64,000 bases of DNA from Mesorhizobium sp. M1B.F.Ca.ET.045.04.1.1 (GTDB taxonomy: Bacteria > Pseudomonadota > Alphaproteobacteria > Rhizobiales > Rhizobiaceae): NCBI RefSeq assembly GCF_003952465.1, contig NZ_CP034448.1:2008501-2072500 (forward strand), read 5' to 3'. The notes under the pieces are model-generated. The model ran no database searches and was not told where the DNA came from. It was given only the letters and a program-made list of their open reading frames with translations. Of the stretch, positions 18,333-27,141 are shown piece after piece. A program made the translations under genes and the position numbers. The stretch's first letter is position 1. Each line of letters begins with the position of its first letter.

Positions 18333-19184
18333 TTGCTCAGGAATATCGTCGCGGTCAAGCGAGTGCTCTACGATGCGATCGGCCATTTCAACACCGACGA
18401 CGGCTGGGCAATGGCCAGCCATCTGGCGATCACCTCGCTGATGGCGCTGTTTCCGTTCCTAATCTTTGCCACGACGCTTGCGAGCTTCCTCGGCGCGCGC
18501 GCCTTCGCCGACACGGCCGTGCATCTGGTCTTCGACACCTGGCCGGAGCAGATCGCCAAGCCGATCGCGCGCGAGGTGCAGAACGTGCTCACCGTGCGGC
18601 GCACCGACCTTCTGACCTATGGCGTTCTTTTAGCCGCCTACTTCGCCTCGAACGGCATCGAGGCTTTGCGCACCTCGCTCAACCGCGCCTACAGGGTCAC
18701 CGAGACGCGCGGCATCATCCACCGCAGGGTGCAGAGCATCATTTTCGTGCTGATCGCTACGGCCTGTTTTCTTGCCGTCAGCGTGCTTCTCGTGTTCGCG
18801 CCGCTGCTGGCGCGGCTGGCCGAAGCGCATCTGGAATGGATCAAGCCCTATATGGGCACGATCACGATTTGGCGTTACGTGATCGCCTCGACAGTCATCG
18901 TCATCGGCCTTTTCGCCGTGCATATCTGGCTGCCGGCCGGCAAGCGCCGCTTCGTCTCCATCGTGCCCGGCATCGTCTTCACGCTGGTCGCCTGGCTGGC
19001 CGGCTCGACCATCTTCGCCACCTATCTCGACCATTTCTCGTCTTATGTGACGACCTATGCGGGACTGGCCTCGATCATGATCGCGGTGGTGTTCCTCTAC
19101 ATCATCTCGGCCATCTTCATCCTCGGCGGCGAGCTTAATGCCGCCATCAGCCGTTATCTCGAGGCGCGCGCGAGGGTAGGTTGA
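18333..19184 (+). CDS. YihY/BrkB family inner-membrane protein
   Basis: Polytopic membrane protein of 283 residues with six spans; the family feature GVLLAAYFASNGIEAL in the second span and the ending AIFILGGELNAAI are typical of YihY/UPF0761 proteins. The only in-frame start before the conserved N-terminus is TTG at 18333, preceded by a GCGGAG-like site. The old label ribonuclease BN for this family is wrong; its biochemical role is not known. Confidence 0.88.
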   Translation: MLRNIVAVKRVLYDAIGHFNTDDGWAMASHLAITSLMALFPFLIFATTLASFLGARAFADTAVHLVFDTWPEQIAKPIAREVQNVLTVRRTDLLTYGVLLAAYFASNGIEALRTSLNRAYRVTETRGIIHRRVQSIIFVLIATACFLAVSVLLVFAPLLARLAEAHLEWIKPYMGTITIWRYVIASTVIVIGLFAVHIWLPAGKRRFVSIVPGIVFTLVAWLAGSTIFATYLDHFSSYVTTYAGLASIMIAVVFLYIISAIFILGGELNAAISRYLEARARVG

Positions 19185-19191
19185 GGCAAGA

Positions 19192-20068
19192 TCATGCCTT
19201 GGCTGGCCGCGCGGTCGCCAGGCCGACGCCCAGCGTGGCGATCGCCATGCCGGCGATCTGCAGCAGATTGAGCTGCTCGCCGAACAGAGCCCAGGCGATG
19301 ACGGCGGTGACGGCCGGCACCAGATAGAACAGCGAAGCGACCTTCGACATCTCGCCGTCCCTGATCATCACCATCAACAGGAAGATGGCCCCGACCGACA
19401 GCACAAGGACCAGCCAGGCAAATGCGAAGATGAGCTCGCCGTTGACGGTCATCGCACGCGTCTCGAAGGCGAGCGATCCCAGGATCGTCACGACGGAGCC
19501 GCCGACATACTGCCACATCGTCGCCGAGACGAGGTCGCCGCCGGAGGCGAAGCGCTTCTGCCAGATCGTTCCGGCGGCCATGCCGAGCACCGAGACCAGC
19601 GAGGCCGTCAACGTCGCCGCGGTGACGCCGCCGCCAATCATGCCGAGCTTCGGCCAGAGCACGATGACGACGCCCAACAGCCCCACGGCAAGGCCCGCCC
19701 AATGGCGCGGCAGGATCGCCTCGCCGAGGAATTTGCCGGCAAGCACCGCCGTGATCAGCGGCTGCAGGCCGACAATCAGCGCCGAAAGACCAGCCGGCAT
19801 GCCCCGGTGGATCGCCCAGAACACGCCGCCCAGATAGACGCCGTGCATGAGGACGCCGGCCACCGTTGCGTGCAGCGCCTGCTCGCGGCTCGCCCCTGCG
19901 CTAGCCGAGCAGAAGGGTCAGGCCCGCAAACAGGATCGCCGCCAGCACGAAGCGGATGGCGAGGAAGGTGAAAGGCTCCGCCCACGGCATGGCATAGCGC
20001 GCGCCGATGAAGCCGGTCGCCCACAGGACGACGAAGGAGGCGGGAATGAACCGCTTGATGCTGTGCAT
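19192..20068 (-). pseudogene. EamA/DMT family transporter, frameshifted
   Basis: Two minus-strand frames together make one ten-span EamA drug/metabolite exporter of about 292 residues. The first (ATG at 20068) covers spans one and two and ends in a TAG at 19901-19903 right after GLTLLLG. The second frame, shifted by one base, continues in register as ASAGASREQALHATVAG and runs to 19192 with the remaining eight spans. One base gained, or two lost, near 19903-19907 explains the break. It may be a true inactivating mutation or a sequencing error; nothing else in the gene is damaged. Confidence 0.82.
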
Positions 20069-20227
20069 TGTGGGAGAGGGCTCTGGCTGCGGTGAAGGGT
20101 TGATGACGGCAATTGCTCTAATGCCGTTCAATTCGGCAAGCAAAACGAAACGGTTGATCCATAAGCTCATTCGAATTCAACAATCGGTGCCAGAGGGGCA
20201 TGGCGTTAAGGCACGCCATGGAGAGGC

Positions 20228-20515
20228 ATGCTTTTGCATCTCGGTACGACGTGGCTGCTGTTCGCGGTCGCGACCGTCGCGGTTTTCGGCTTCTTCTTCG
20301 GCACGGCGCTCGACGCCATCATGAAGGAAGACGGATTCGGCTCGACCGGCAACACGCTGCTGTTCACGCTGGGCTTCTTCGTTGCGGTGATGGGCGCCAA
20401 TGAGCACGGCATCACCTTCAGGGACCTCGGACTTGCGGTGGCATGGGGTTTGAGCGGCGCCTTCGTTCTCATCAGCGTGATGGCGCTGATCAAGGCGGGA
20501 CTCGCGCGCCTGTAA
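20228..20515 (+). CDS. small integral membrane protein, unknown function
   Basis: 95 residues with three hydrophobic spans (about 3-25, 43-58 and 68-90), joined by a charged loop containing MKEDGFGSTGN. GGAGAGG lies shortly before the ATG. I do not recognise the family. It converges with the GluQ-RS gene, the two stop codons lying back to back, so it may share a bidirectional end with that gene. Confidence 0.65.
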   Translation: MLLHLGTTWLLFAVATVAVFGFFFGTALDAIMKEDGFGSTGNTLLFTLGFFVAVMGANEHGITFRDLGLAVAWGLSGAFVLISVMALIKAGLARL

Positions 20516-21385
20516 TCAAAGCCCGACGAGCCGCCTGACGTCTTGCGGCGACATGCCCGCGTGCCTGAGCGCGGCGAGGCCGGTGTCCTTGAGGCTCTTC
20601 GACAATTTCCTGCCGTCCGGCCCCAGGATCAGGCGGTGGTGAAAATAGCGTGGCGGCGAGAGACCGAGCAATTCCTGGAGCAGGCGCTGCACGCCCGTGG
20701 CCGCGTAAAGATCCTGACCGCGCACGACATGGCTGACGCCCTGCAGCGCGTCGTCGACGACCACGGCGAGATGATAGCTGGTCGGGATATCGCGGCGCGC
20801 CACGATGACATCGCCCCAAGCCTGCGGCTTCGCTTCGACCGTATGCGTCGCGGTCATGGTCTCGTCAGTGAACTCGAACCACGACAAGGCGCCGGACATG
20901 CGCGCCGTTGCCGCTTCGACGTCGAGCCGCCAGGCGAAGGGTATGTTCTCGGCGATGCGTCGCTTGCGCTCTTTCATCGACAGCGCCTTGTCCAGGGATG
21001 GGTAGAGCGGCACCCCGTCGGGGTCGCGCGGCCAGTCGCGGCCACCGGTCTCGGCGATGAAGGCGCGGATCTCGCCCCGGCTCATGAAGCCGGGATAGAC
21101 CAGCTCCTCGACGATCAGCCGGTCGAGCACCGCCCTATATTCGGCAAAATGCTCGGACTGGCGCCGCACCGGCTCCTCCCAGCCGAGCCCCAGCCATTTC
21201 AGGTCGTGAAATATGCCGGCCTCGAATTCCGGCGTGCAGCGCGCGATGTCGATATCCTCGATGCGCAGCAACAGCCGCCCGCCCGCCCGCGCCGCCATCT
21301 GCTGGTTGAGCAGGGCCGAATAGGCATGGCCGAGATGCAATTCGCCATTGGGGCTCGGCGCGAAGCGGAATGTCAGGAGCGTCAT
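20516..21385 (-). CDS. gluQ: glutamyl-Q tRNA(Asp) synthetase
   Basis: A 289-residue paralogue of the glutamyl-tRNA synthetase catalytic core without the anticodon-binding domain. It attaches glutamate to the queuosine base at the wobble position of tRNA-Asp. Class I signatures are HLGH (17-20) after RFAPSPNGE, and KLSKS near residue 260. Cysteines expected for a zinc site in some GluQ-RS enzymes are not obvious here. It is a housekeeping gene in alphaproteobacteria. Confidence 0.93.
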   Translation of the reverse strand: MTLLTFRFAPSPNGELHLGHAYSALLNQQMAARAGGRLLLRIEDIDIARCTPEFEAGIFHDLKWLGLGWEEPVRRQSEHFAEYRAVLDRLIVEELVYPGFMSRGEIRAFIAETGGRDWPRDPDGVPLYPSLDKALSMKERKRRIAENIPFAWRLDVEAATARMSGALSWFEFTDETMTATHTVEAKPQAWGDVIVARRDIPTSYHLAVVVDDALQGVSHVVRGQDLYAATGVQRLLQELLGLSPPRYFHHRLILGPDGRKLSKSLKDTGLAALRHAGMSPQDVRRLVGL

Positions 21386-21476
21386 GTCTCAAGGCGCATT
21401 CGGGTTGAAAGGCGCTTCCGGCGGTTGCTAGTTAGCCATCAATAGCCATATCGCGGCCGCCTGGGGAACAAGCAAC

Positions 21477-22136
21477 GTGCAACGCATCGCCTCGCTCGAC
21501 GACATTTCGGCAGGACTCGACGCGCTCTGCCTCATCGATCCGCGGCTGGAGAAGGTGCGTGGCATGGCGGGCGAGGTGCCGCTCAGGCTGTCCGAGCCCG
21601 GGTTCGGGAGCCTCGCGTCCATCATCGTCTCGCAGCAGGTTTCTCGCGCCAGTGCGGACGCCATCTTCGGCCGGCTGACCAGGCTGGTCGATCCGCTGAC
21701 GCCGGAAGGGATTCTCTTCGCCGGCGAGGATATTTTCCGCGAGGCCGGCCTGTCGCGGCCGAAGCAGCGCGGGCTCATCGCTGTCGCCGAGGCCGTGGCT
21801 GGCGGACTCGACCTCTACCACCTCTGCTCGCTCGACGCCGGCGAGGCGATCGCGGCGATGACGGCGGTGCCCGGTATCGGCCCCTGGACGGCGGAGTGCT
21901 ATCTGCTTTTCGCCGCCGGCCATCCCGACGTCTTTCCGGCGCGGGATGTCGCGCTGCAGACGGCGGTCGGCCATGCGCTGGGCATAGACCCCCGTCCGCC
22001 GGAGAAAACGCTGATTCGACTGGCCGAATCATGGAGCCCGTGGCGAGGTGTGGCGTCGCGGCTTTTCTGGGCCTATTATCGTGAATTGAAGGGCAGGGAT
22101 GCGGCGCCCCCTGTCGAAATGGCCGAAAAAGCATGA
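21477..22136 (+). CDS. DNA-3-methyladenine glycosylase II, AlkA-like
   Basis: Base-excision repair glycosylase for alkylated purines, 219 residues, the short form without the N-terminal domain of E. coli AlkA. The helix-hairpin-helix VPGIGPWTAE (131-140) and catalytic Asp157 (in PARDVALQ) are present. It starts at GTG 21477, behind GGGGAAC. The next gene, an HNH nuclease, follows 110 bases later on the same strand. Confidence 0.92.
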   Translation: MQRIASLDDISAGLDALCLIDPRLEKVRGMAGEVPLRLSEPGFGSLASIIVSQQVSRASADAIFGRLTRLVDPLTPEGILFAGEDIFREAGLSRPKQRGLIAVAEAVAGGLDLYHLCSLDAGEAIAAMTAVPGIGPWTAECYLLFAAGHPDVFPARDVALQTAVGHALGIDPRPPEKTLIRLAESWSPWRGVASRLFWAYYRELKGRDAAPPVEMAEKA

Positions 22137-22246
22137 AAATCATGCGTTTTTGACCGTTTCGTCGAACGACAATCCGCTTCACATCCCTGTCATGTCGGGC
22201 TTACAGTATCCGCGCCGTTCGGTTCTGGAATAAGGAGGCCAACGAC

Positions 22247-22804
22247 GTGACGGTTGCCGTATCTCCGGATGGGCTTCCCGCGCTGGTGCTGAATGCGGAT
22301 TACCGTCCGCTCAGCTATTACCCCTTGTCGCTCTGGTCGTGGCAGGACGCCATCAAGGCTGTCTTCCTCGACCGGGTCAATATCGTTGCCGAATACGAGC
22401 ACGCCGTCTCCTCGCCGACTTTCTCGATGAAGCTGCCGAGCGTGGTCAGCCTCAAGGCCTATGTTAAGCCGTCGCGGCATCCGGCCTTCACGCGCTTCAA
22501 CGTCTTCCTGCGCGACCGCTTCCAGTGCCAGTATTGCGGCACTCCGGACGACCTCACCTTCGACCATGTCGTCCCGCGCCATCGCGGCGGCGCGACGACC
22601 TGGGAGAATGTCGTCGCCGCCTGCTCGCCCTGCAATCTGAGGAAGGGCGGCATGATGCCGGCGCAGGCCAAGATGTGGCCGCTGCAAAAACCCTATCAGC
22701 CGACGGTTCACGACCTGCACAACAACGGCCGCCTGTTCCCGCCCAACCATCTGCACGAAAGCTGGATGGATTATCTCTACTGGGATGTTGAGCTTGAGCC
22801 GTAG
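22247..22804 (+). CDS. HNH endonuclease
   Basis: 185 residues, beginning at a GTG with GGAGG ten bases before it. The zinc-binding pairs C94-x2-C97 and C126-x2-C129 surround the HNH core, which reads FDHVVPRHRGG (Asp106-His107) then TWENVVAACSPCN. This is the compact, single-domain McrA-like HNH type found in nearly all Rhizobiales chromosomes, without a partner methylase or restriction subunit here. Its physiological role is not known to me. Confidence 0.88.
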   Translation: MTVAVSPDGLPALVLNADYRPLSYYPLSLWSWQDAIKAVFLDRVNIVAEYEHAVSSPTFSMKLPSVVSLKAYVKPSRHPAFTRFNVFLRDRFQCQYCGTPDDLTFDHVVPRHRGGATTWENVVAACSPCNLRKGGMMPAQAKMWPLQKPYQPTVHDLHNNGRLFPPNHLHESWMDYLYWDVELEP

Positions 22805-22846
22805 CGTTCGGCACACTGACCAGCTATGCAAATTGTCGATCTTGGC

Positions 22847-23024
22847 GCTGCCCCTCATCCGGCTGCCGCCACCTTCTCCCCGTATAGTGACGGGGAGAAG
22901 GGAACTTGTCCGCGACGCCGGCACTAATTCTGCAGCGTTGATGATTGGCGAAACCATTGATGACGGCATCTTTCTCCCCGTCTCTAGACGGGGAGAAATG
23001 CCCGGCAGGGCAATGAGGGGCGGC
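22847..23024. repeat. large two-armed inverted repeat, family D, copy 1
   Basis: Fills most of the 286-base gap after the HNH gene. The left arm begins GCTGCCCCTCATCCGGCTGC and carries a hairpin whose stem is CTTCTCCCCGT (from 22873). The right arm carries a second hairpin, TTTCTCCCCGTC (from 22971) with its complement, and ends GGGCAATGAGGGGCGGC. The outer ends are inverted complements, so the whole block can fold with two inner stem-loops. Confidence 0.8.
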
Positions 23025-23090
23025 GCCGACGTTCCAAATCTAGCCCCAGGACGGGTGCCGTGAGCTTCGGGGGCGTTCCGGCTCAAAAAA

Positions 23091-23609
23091 TCAGTCGCGC
23101 GACAGCGCGCTGCGGAAGGCGACGGCGGCCAGGATGAGGCTCGCGATGACGTTCCAGCCGGCGAGCGAGAGGCCGAGGATGCGCAAGGCTGCCTTGTCGC
23201 AGGAGGGCGGCACGAATTTGTCGAGCGCGTCGAGCACGCCCTTGCCGCCGGTATCGACCGGGCCGGCGCCGGCGGTGCAATCGGCCGGGCCCGGCCACCA
23301 GGCCCATTCGACGCCGGAGTGGTAGACGCCGAGATAGAGGCCGTAGAGCATCAAAAGGCCGCCGATCGCCAGCAGGCCGCGCGTCGCCCAGGCCGGCGTG
23401 CGCAGCATCGAGGCGATCGCCGCCACCAGCATCAGCGGCACGCCGATGTAGTAGGGCGTGCGCTGCTCGAGGCAGAGATGGCAGGGGATGTAACCGCCTA
23501 TGTACTGGAAGGCGAGCGCGGAGCCGACGGTCGCTGCCATGGCCACGGCGAGAAACAGCGCGGCGCGCGTCCGCTGGCGTCCGGTGTCGGCAGTCATGGT
23601 CGCTGTCAT
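23091..23609 (-). CDS. disulfide bond formation protein DsbB
   Basis: Inner-membrane quinone reductase that reoxidises a DsbA-type thiol oxidase, 172 residues with four spans. The first periplasmic cysteine pair is C43-x2-C46 (PCHLC) and the second is C111 and C137, the arrangement needed for disulfide relay. It lies 24 bases downstream of the YqaA-like gene on the same strand and is probably cotranscribed with it. A second in-frame ATG four codons in could be the true start. Confidence 0.9.
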   Translation of the reverse strand: MTATMTADTGRQRTRAALFLAVAMAATVGSALAFQYIGGYIPCHLCLEQRTPYYIGVPLMLVAAIASMLRTPAWATRGLLAIGGLLMLYGLYLGVYHSGVEWAWWPGPADCTAGAGPVDTGGKGVLDALDKFVPPSCDKAALRILGLSLAGWNVIASLILAAVAFRSALSRD

Positions 23610-23633
23610 CGGTCCTGGTCCGTTCGCTTGGCT

Positions 23634-24224
23634 TTACCCGTGGGCGTATCTGACCGCGATATAGAGCAAAATAAGGGCAGTGGCACCGGCGCTGACGATG
23701 AGCCCCAAGCGTTTTTCGATGAACTCCCTGATCGATTCGCCGTAGCGGCGCAGCAGCCAGGCAAGCAGCAGGAAACGGGCGCCGCGCGCCACGATCGCAA
23801 GCCCGATGAACAGCAAGAGGTTGACGCCGATGACGCCGGACAGGATCGTCACCACCTTGATCGGCGGCAGATGCGCCGCGCCCGAGGTGATCAGCATCAG
23901 GATGATGAAGCCGACGCCCGACGAGGTGCGCAGCTGCTCGAACTCGTCATATTTCCCGTAGAATTCGAGGATCGGCTTGGCGACCGCCTCATAGGCGTAA
24001 TGGCCGATGAACCAGCCGGCGACGCCGCCGAGCACCGAGGCTATCGTCGCGATCAGCGCGTAGCGATACGCGCGCTCCGGCTTGGAAAGCGCCATCGGCA
24101 GGTAAAGCACGTCGGCCGGCACCAGGAAGACCGAGCTTTCGACGAAGGCGATGAAGGCCAGCCACCATTCGGCGGATTTGCGCGCCGCCAGCGACAGGGT
24201 CCAGTCGTAAAGTCCGCGAAGCAT
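23634..24224 (-). CDS. YqaA/DedA-family membrane protein
   Basis: Membrane protein of 196 residues of the DedA/SNARE-associated superfamily, now linked to lipid scrambling and undecaprenyl-phosphate recycling in other members. The start at 24224 has AGGAGAG seven bases upstream; the open frame goes far beyond it, through the tRNA gene in antisense, which is not coding. The amphipathic FVESSVFLVPADVLYLPMAL and the GxxxG run SVLGGVAGWFIGHYAYEAV are typical of YqaA proteins. Confidence 0.87.
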   Translation of the reverse strand: MLRGLYDWTLSLAARKSAEWWLAFIAFVESSVFLVPADVLYLPMALSKPERAYRYALIATIASVLGGVAGWFIGHYAYEAVAKPILEFYGKYDEFEQLRTSSGVGFIILMLITSGAAHLPPIKVVTILSGVIGVNLLLFIGLAIVARGARFLLLAWLLRRYGESIREFIEKRLGLIVSAGATALILLYIAVRYAHG

Positions 24225-24498
24225 CGGCTCTCCTGATTTGGTTCCGAATGGCGGAGCGGTTTTCGGCCACCGGCATGCACGAAGCAAGGACCCAAAGCGC
24301 CGCAGTGAATGCTTTTGGCCCGGCCACCCGACCCGCAGTCTGTCTAGAAAGAATTTCCGCGCCGCACAATGGCGGCGCCGTCTAGCAACCGAAAGGGACG
24401 GTTTGGCCGCGGTTGGCGCTGGTGAATTCGGCAACAGGCCAGTTGACGAAAGGCCCTCCGCCCGTATAGTCCGCGCCCATCCAGGCCGCCCGGCCTGA

Positions 24499-24583
24499 GC
24501 CCCTATGGCGGAATTGGTAGACGCGCTCGACTCAAAATCGAGTTCCGCAAGGAGTGCTGGTTCGATCCCGGCTAGGGGCACCA
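24499..24583 (+). tRNA. tRNA-Leu (anticodon CAA)
   Basis: An 85-base class II tRNA. The acceptor GCCCCTA (24499-24505) pairs with TAGGGGC (24573-24579), followed by A and an encoded CCA. The D-arm contains TGGTAGACGC. The anticodon stem TCGA/TCGA closes the loop CTCAAAA, giving anticodon CAA for UUG codons. A long variable arm follows and the T-loop is GGTTCGATCCC. Confidence 0.97.
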
Positions 24584-24627
24584 TCCTTCGCTCTGCGAGC
24601 TTCGGATGGCAGGCCACCTGAAAAGTC

Positions 24628-25788
24628 CTACCGCATATTCCCCGTATGGCCCTGCGAATACCGCCCCGGCTGCGGCCATACCGTCAGCCCATGCGGTTCC
24701 ACGCCGACGCGGATCTTCGTCACCGCGCCGCTCGTCGTGTCGATCATATAAACCTCGCTGTCGAAGCGGCCGGAGAGCCATAGCTGCTTGCCGTCGGCGC
24801 TGACATTGCCCATGTCGGGGCTGCCGCCGTCAGGGATCGGCCATTGGGCGACGACCGAGCGGGTGGCGAAGTCGATCACGGTCACGCTGCCCGGACCGTC
24901 GGCGCGGCCCTGCTCCATCTTGTGCGAGCCGCGGTTCGAGACGTAGAGCCGCTTGCCGTCGCGGCTGACGACGAAGCCGTGCGCGCCTATTCCCGTCGGA
25001 ATGAAGCCGATCTCCTTGAAGCTGTCGCCGTCGACGAGAAACACGCCGTCATTCATCATGTCGGCGACGTAGAAGACCTTGCCGTCGGGCGAGAGGCGGA
25101 TGTCCTGCGGCATGCCCATCTTCGACAGGTCGAGATGGCCGAGCACCTTCCGGTTCTTCAGGTCGATCTTGGCCAGGCCGCCGTCGCCATATTCGCAGGT
25201 GAAGATGGCGTAGGAATTGTCGGCTGAGAAATCGGCATGGTTGATGCCGGGGCAATCGGGGGTCGGGATGATCGATTTCAGCGCCATGGTCTGCGGATCG
25301 CGCAGGTCGAGCTGCTTCAGCGCCTCGTCGACGATGACGGCGGCGCTGCCGTCCGGCATGAAGTACATGTTGTAGGGGTCGTCGACCGGCACCTGCTTGC
25401 CGGGCTTGGCGGTCGTCGGGTCGATCGGCGTCAGGCTGCCGTTCTTGCCGGTGCCGTTGTTGGCGACCCAGAGCGTCTTCAGGTCCCAGGAAGGAACGAC
25501 GTGCTGCGGCTTGCTGCCGACCGGAAACCTGTCGACTTCCTTCAACGTCGCCGGGTCGATCACGGAAACGCTGTTCGAGGAGCGGTTCGGCACATAGACG
25601 CGCGCCAGTGCGCCGGCCGTGGCGGGGCTCACATCGGCGGCGGTGGTGTGGCTGTAGATGTTGACGGGCGGCGGCGGAGGTTCGCTGCAATCCTCGGGGC
25701 AGGAATCGGCGAGGGCGCGGGCCGGAAGCACGGCGAAGAGGACAAGCGGCGCACAAAGGCGGGCGAAGCGCAGGAAGGTTTCGATCAT
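24628..25788 (-). CDS. secreted YVTN-type beta-propeller protein
   Basis: Exported seven-bladed propeller of 386 residues. The start at 25788 is chosen because it opens a good signal peptide (hydrophobic 11-22, cut after about Ala27); a longer frame begins directly after the previous stop. A proline-rich linker follows the N-terminal cysteines (CPEDC). Repeating units VYVPNRSSNSVSVIDPATL, KTLWVANNG, KVFYVADMMNDG, KRLYVSNRG and KQLWLSGRFDSEVYMID show the family. Such proteins bind ligands or partners; the partner is unknown. It is the last gene of a likely three-gene unit with an acyltransferase and a flippase. Confidence 0.83.
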   Translation of the reverse strand: MIETFLRFARLCAPLVLFAVLPARALADSCPEDCSEPPPPPVNIYSHTTAADVSPATAGALARVYVPNRSSNSVSVIDPATLKEVDRFPVGSKPQHVVPSWDLKTLWVANNGTGKNGSLTPIDPTTAKPGKQVPVDDPYNMYFMPDGSAAVIVDEALKQLDLRDPQTMALKSIIPTPDCPGINHADFSADNSYAIFTCEYGDGGLAKIDLKNRKVLGHLDLSKMGMPQDIRLSPDGKVFYVADMMNDGVFLVDGDSFKEIGFIPTGIGAHGFVVSRDGKRLYVSNRGSHKMEQGRADGPGSVTVIDFATRSVVAQWPIPDGGSPDMGNVSADGKQLWLSGRFDSEVYMIDTTSGAVTKIRVGVEPHGLTVWPQPGRYSQGHTGNMR

Positions 25789-25860
25789 TGGGAAATGCTT
25801 TGTGGTGAAGGCCGGCCGGATCCGGCCGCCGGATGCCATACGCGGTAATCCGCTCTCCAT

Positions 25861-27141
25861 CTAGCGCCTTTTCAACAGGCTCCGCATGCGGTTGCGCAGG
25901 ATGCGCGCCATGTTGCGGGTCTCGCGGTAGAGGTGGAGCTGCGAGGCCGCCTGGCGGGCAAGCCGGTCGGCGTCGGGCGTGAGGCCCACGACCAGCGTGC
26001 CCGTCGGCTTGCGCTCCGTCCACAGCCGGCTCATCACCGGATGGTCGGGCACCGCGCAGGAATCGGTCATGACGATGTTGGGATCGTCGAGATGCTGCTT
26101 CGTCACCTCGATCATCAGCAGCGTGCCCGGCGAATAGGCGGAGAGCGTCTCGTCGTAGGCCGTCTTCCAGGTGTAGGCCATGCCCGCCTCGACGAAGACG
26201 ACGAGACAGGCAATGGTGCGGCCATCGAGCTTCAGCGAATGGATGCGACACATGTCGTGCTCGGCGAGCCTGTGCACGGCCTCGCGGGCGAAGGCGGCGC
26301 GGTAGCGGTCAATCGCCATGGCCGTGCGCTCGCGCCCCTTCCAGCCGGCGGCCTCCAGCGTCAGGAAGCTCTCGATGGCGTGGCGGATCTCGTCGGGCCC
26401 GCGCGCCACGACATGCTCGAGCCTGCCGAGGTCGGCAAGCCGCCGCTTCAGCCGGCGAAACTCGCGATAGTGGTGCGCGCGCAGCGATGCCTTGAGGTAG
26501 TCGTCGCCGTCGGCGTCGCTTTCCAGCACCGGGCGCTCGACCTTGCCGGTGACGACCAGGGTCAGGCCGCGGCTGTCGGCAAAGGAGGTGAGCAGGCTCG
26601 CCACCGGGCCGTCCAGCTTCATGTCGGGCAGCACGAACACTTTCGGCAATTTGAGATGCGGCCTCCCCAGCATCGAGAAGAAATCCTCGATGACGCCGAC
26701 CGGATCGTCGCGGTCGACCAGCGGCGTGCCGAGCGGGCCGAACGGGCTCGACCATGTGCGCATGACCGGGACGCCGAGCGGGATCGCCGGGCGCTCGACC
26801 GAGAACGGCACCAGGAGCCGCAGCCGGTTGCGGTATTCGTCGCCGTCGCGGATCACGGCCAGCCGCACCTCGCGGTCCTCGAGCCTCGGCATGGCGGGCG
26901 CCACGAAGCGCGGGTTGAAGAACACGTTGGGCTCGATCGTGCGGGCGCTCAGATAGTCGAGCTCCTCGACGAGGTCGAAACCGGCGGATGCCGGATAGAT
27001 CGCGAGCTTGCGCTCCGGCCGGTTGTTGGCGAACAGCTCGATATGGGCGGGATCGGCCTCCCTGGCGAGGCCGGCAAGGCCCGACACCATGGCGCCGGCC
27101 GTACCGCCGCTGGTCTCCTCGAGCAACGGAACGGCGGCCAT
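25861..27141 (-). CDS. FemAB/BioF2-like GNAT acyltransferase
   Basis: Cytoplasmic protein of 426 residues. The C-terminal half has the GNAT-like fold of the BioF2-like (CelD-type) acetyltransferase group: FRRLKRRLADLG, FLTLEAAGWKGRERTAM, then RIHSLKLDGRTIACLVVF and AYSPGTLLMIEV. Relatives act in the making of extracellular polysaccharides. Its start overlaps the flippase stop (TGATG), so the two are translated together, supporting a role in modifying a surface polymer or lipid-linked sugar. Exact substrate is unknown. Confidence 0.8.
   Translation of the reverse strand: MAAVPLLEETSGGTAGAMVSGLAGLAREADPAHIELFANNRPERKLAIYPASAGFDLVEELDYLSARTIEPNVFFNPRFVAPAMPRLEDREVRLAVIRDGDEYRNRLRLLVPFSVERPAIPLGVPVMRTWSSPFGPLGTPLVDRDDPVGVIEDFFSMLGRPHLKLPKVFVLPDMKLDGPVASLLTSFADSRGLTLVVTGKVERPVLESDADGDDYLKASLRAHHYREFRRLKRRLADLGRLEHVVARGPDEIRHAIESFLTLEAAGWKGRERTAMAIDRYRAAFAREAVHRLAEHDMCRIHSLKLDGRTIACLVVFVEAGMAYTWKTAYDETLSAYSPGTLLMIEVTKQHLDDPNIVMTDSCAVPDHPVMSRLWTERKPTGTLVVGLTPDADRLARQAASQLHLYRETRNMARILRNRMRSLLKRR

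Noticed and set aside
22247..22804. HNH nuclease as part of a restriction or defence system
   Set aside because: No methylase, helicase or other defence gene lies beside it, and this short HNH protein is common in Rhizobiales chromosomes.
24499..24617. Minus-strand protein beginning upstream of the YqaA gene and passing through the tRNA-Leu gene
   Set aside because: The peptide (VPLAGIEPALLAELDF...) is the antisense translation of tRNA-Leu, a well-known false gene call. The YqaA start at 24224 has its own ribosome site.
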